A DNA stretch of 40,018 nucleotides from JBGQBN01 sp041494805 (GTDB lineage Bacteria > Acidobacteriota > Terriglobia > Terriglobales > Acidobacteriaceae), in assembly GCA_041494805.1 (NCBI GenBank), contig JBGQBN010000038.1:1-40018 (forward strand). Reading direction: 5' to 3'. Each line of letters starts with the position of its first letter. Position 1 is the first letter of the stretch. The notes under the pieces were generated by a model. The model ran no database searches. It was not told where the DNA came from and saw only the letters and a program-made list of their open reading frames with translations. Of the stretch, positions 38,909-40,018 are shown piece by piece. The position numbers and the translations under genes are program-made.

Positions 38909-40018
38909 CTAAGCGCTACTCGAGGTGGCCTTGGAGACCGACTCCTCTCCGTCGGGCAACTGGTCCTCCTGGTAATACCGGTGGCCGTATTTTCCCTGAT
39001 ATTCGTAGTAGTAGTAATAGTCCGGAGAGCTGAGATCGACCGCATTCAGCAAAACGCCCGCTACCCGGGCGTTGACCTGACTGAGGAGTTCACGTGAGCG
39101 CCGCAGGGCTTGCTTGGTGGTCTGCCCGGCGCGAATTACCAACACGACCGCGTCTGCCCGGGTGGACATGACGACAGCATCGGTGACGGAAAGGGTAGGA
39201 GGTGTGTCCACTACGATGTGGTCGTATTGTTCACGCAGCTCCGCCAGAACGTCCTTCATATTGGAGGAAGCGAGCAGTTCCGCCGGATTGGGCGGCGGAG
39301 TTCCGGCAGGAAGCACGAAGAGCGTGGGCAAAATGGTCGAGCGAACGATTGCCTGCTGGAGGGTAGTGTTCCCGGTTAGTACGTTGCTGAGTCCGGTTCT
39401 TGGGCCCATGCCGAGCGTTTTGTGAATACTGGGCCGGCGCAGGTCGGCATCAATCAACAAAACGCGGGTGCCCTTTTGTGCCAGCACGATGGCGCAGTTG
39501 ATGCTGGTGGTGGTCTTGCCCTCCTGGGGAAGCGCACTGGTGACCAGTATCACTTTCGGGGGCGCTCCCAGCGAGGTGAGCAGCAGGGAAGTGCGCAGGG
39601 CGCGGTAGGACTCCGCCATTTGTGACTGGGGACGGACCTGGGTTACCAACTCCACTACTTCCTTGGAGGAAGCGACCGAAAGCCGCGGCCGGCCGCTGCT
39701 GTCCGTGCTGTGCCGGGAGCCGAGGGGAATCATGCCCAGTGAGGGCAGGGCGGAGATAGCCTGCGCCTGTTCCGGCGTCCGTACGGTGTTATCGATGCCT
39801 TCGAGCAAGAAGGCCAGACCGATGCCTGAGGTCAGGCCCAGCGCCAGAGCGAACGAAAGATTCCGCGGAATGTTCGGTTCGGAAGGTTCAGTGGGGACAC
39901 GAGCCAGATCGACGGGACGGATATTGTTCGATCGCAGGCCGGCAGTGACTCCCGCCTCTTTCAATTTTTCCAGCAGACCCTCGTAGAGGGTTCGATTGGA
40001 CTCGACATCGCGTTTTAA
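38909..40018 (-). CDS. Polysaccharide co-polymerase/BY-kinase, N-terminus outside window
   Basis: At least 369 codons; the gene enters from beyond the right edge and the frame is open to base 40018. The first residues seen (VESNRTLYEGLLEKLKEAGV) are the end of the periplasmic GNVR/Wzz part, followed by PTEPSEPNIPRNLSFALALGLTSGIGLAFLLEG, the second membrane helix. The tyrosine-kinase domain has Walker A (SALPQEGKTTTSINCA), A' (VLLIDADLRRP) and B (HIVVDTPP). The C-terminus contains a cluster of tyrosines (DYYYYYEYQGKYGHRYY) for autophosphorylation. These proteins set chain length and regulate assembly of capsule or EPS. It is the first gene of the BY-kinase/TPR/ligase operon within the window. 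Confidence 0.95.
   Translation of the reverse strand, partial: LKRDVESNRTLYEGLLEKLKEAGVTAGLRSNNIRPVDLARVPTEPSEPNIPRNLSFALALGLTSGIGLAFLLEGIDNTVRTPEQAQAISALPSLGMIPLGSRHSTDSSGRPRLSVASSKEVVELVTQVRPQSQMAESYRALRTSLLLTSLGAPPKVILVTSALPQEGKTTTSINCAIVLAQKGTRVLLIDADLRRPSIHKTLGMGPRTGLSNVLTGNTTLQQAIVRSTILPTLFVLPAGTPPPNPAELLASSNMKDVLAELREQYDHIVVDTPPTLSVTDAVVMSTRADAVVLVIRAGQTTKQALRRSRELLSQVNARVAGVLLNAVDLSSPDYYYYYEYQGKYGHRYYQEDQLPDGEESVSKATSSSA

Overview
The window looks like chromosomal DNA of an acidobacterium (probably class Terriglobia). This is inferred from moderately high GC, family content (FecR-like proteins, TonB-domain proteins with GFGD/GFGN linkers, S9 and M48 peptidases, O-antigen ligase plus TPR plus BY-kinase) and a 39-residue protein of a type I associate with this group. 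No rRNA or marker gene confirms it.

Layout. (1) 2-76: tRNA-Asn. (2) 100-9667, all minus strand: a signalling block of CHASE3-PAS-PAS kinase, RcpA-like regulator, REC-kinase, RcpA-like regulator, REC-kinase with a GGDEF-like tail, CheY-like regulator, PAS plus degenerate GGDEF, then MotA and MotB. Several neighbours overlap by 4-31 bases. (3) 9986-11358, plus: HPt protein and REC-GGDEF diguanylate cyclase. (4) 11591-13102, minus: PEBP-family protein and a TonB-domain protein. (5) 13206-14763: frameshifted IS1-type transposase remnant, a tRNA-like gene with a poor anticodon stem, an orphan ribbon-helix-helix regulator with a 20-bp palindrome at its start, a DUF5678-like protein and a retropepsin-like aspartic protease. 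(6) 14932-18602, plus: a cNMP-binding protein without HTH, two tandem Crp-type operators, an AhbD/NirJ-type radical SAM protein, a YwiC-like membrane protein and the Ric/ScdA Fe-S repair protein, together a likely NO or low-oxygen response unit. (7) 18761-23903: 39-aa protein, M16 peptidase, RlmN and a secreted S9 peptidase. (8) 23933-28792: a membrane histidine kinase diverging from a NarX-like kinase plus NarL-like regulator, followed by a lone Flp pilin. (9) 28928-31769, minus: TonB-domain protein and an M48 peptidase fused to an N-terminal secreted domain. (10) 32071-40018: an envelope polysaccharide region with nucleotide-sugar dehydrogenase, FecR-like protein, a lipoprotein with Ig-like repeats and a trypsin-like domain, Wzy/O-antigen ligase, TPR protein and a BY-kinase that runs off the right edge.

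The strongest points for a second look are the coupled phosphorelay ending in MotAB with two decayed GGDEF domains, the HTH-less Crp-like protein beside paired Crp-type operators and a heme/Fe-S gene set, the palindrome and possibly leaderless start of the orphan antitoxin-like gene, the tRNA-like gene next to an IS remnant, and the Ig-like/trypsin lipoprotein. No CRISPR array, rRNA, prophage or intact insertion sequence was seen.
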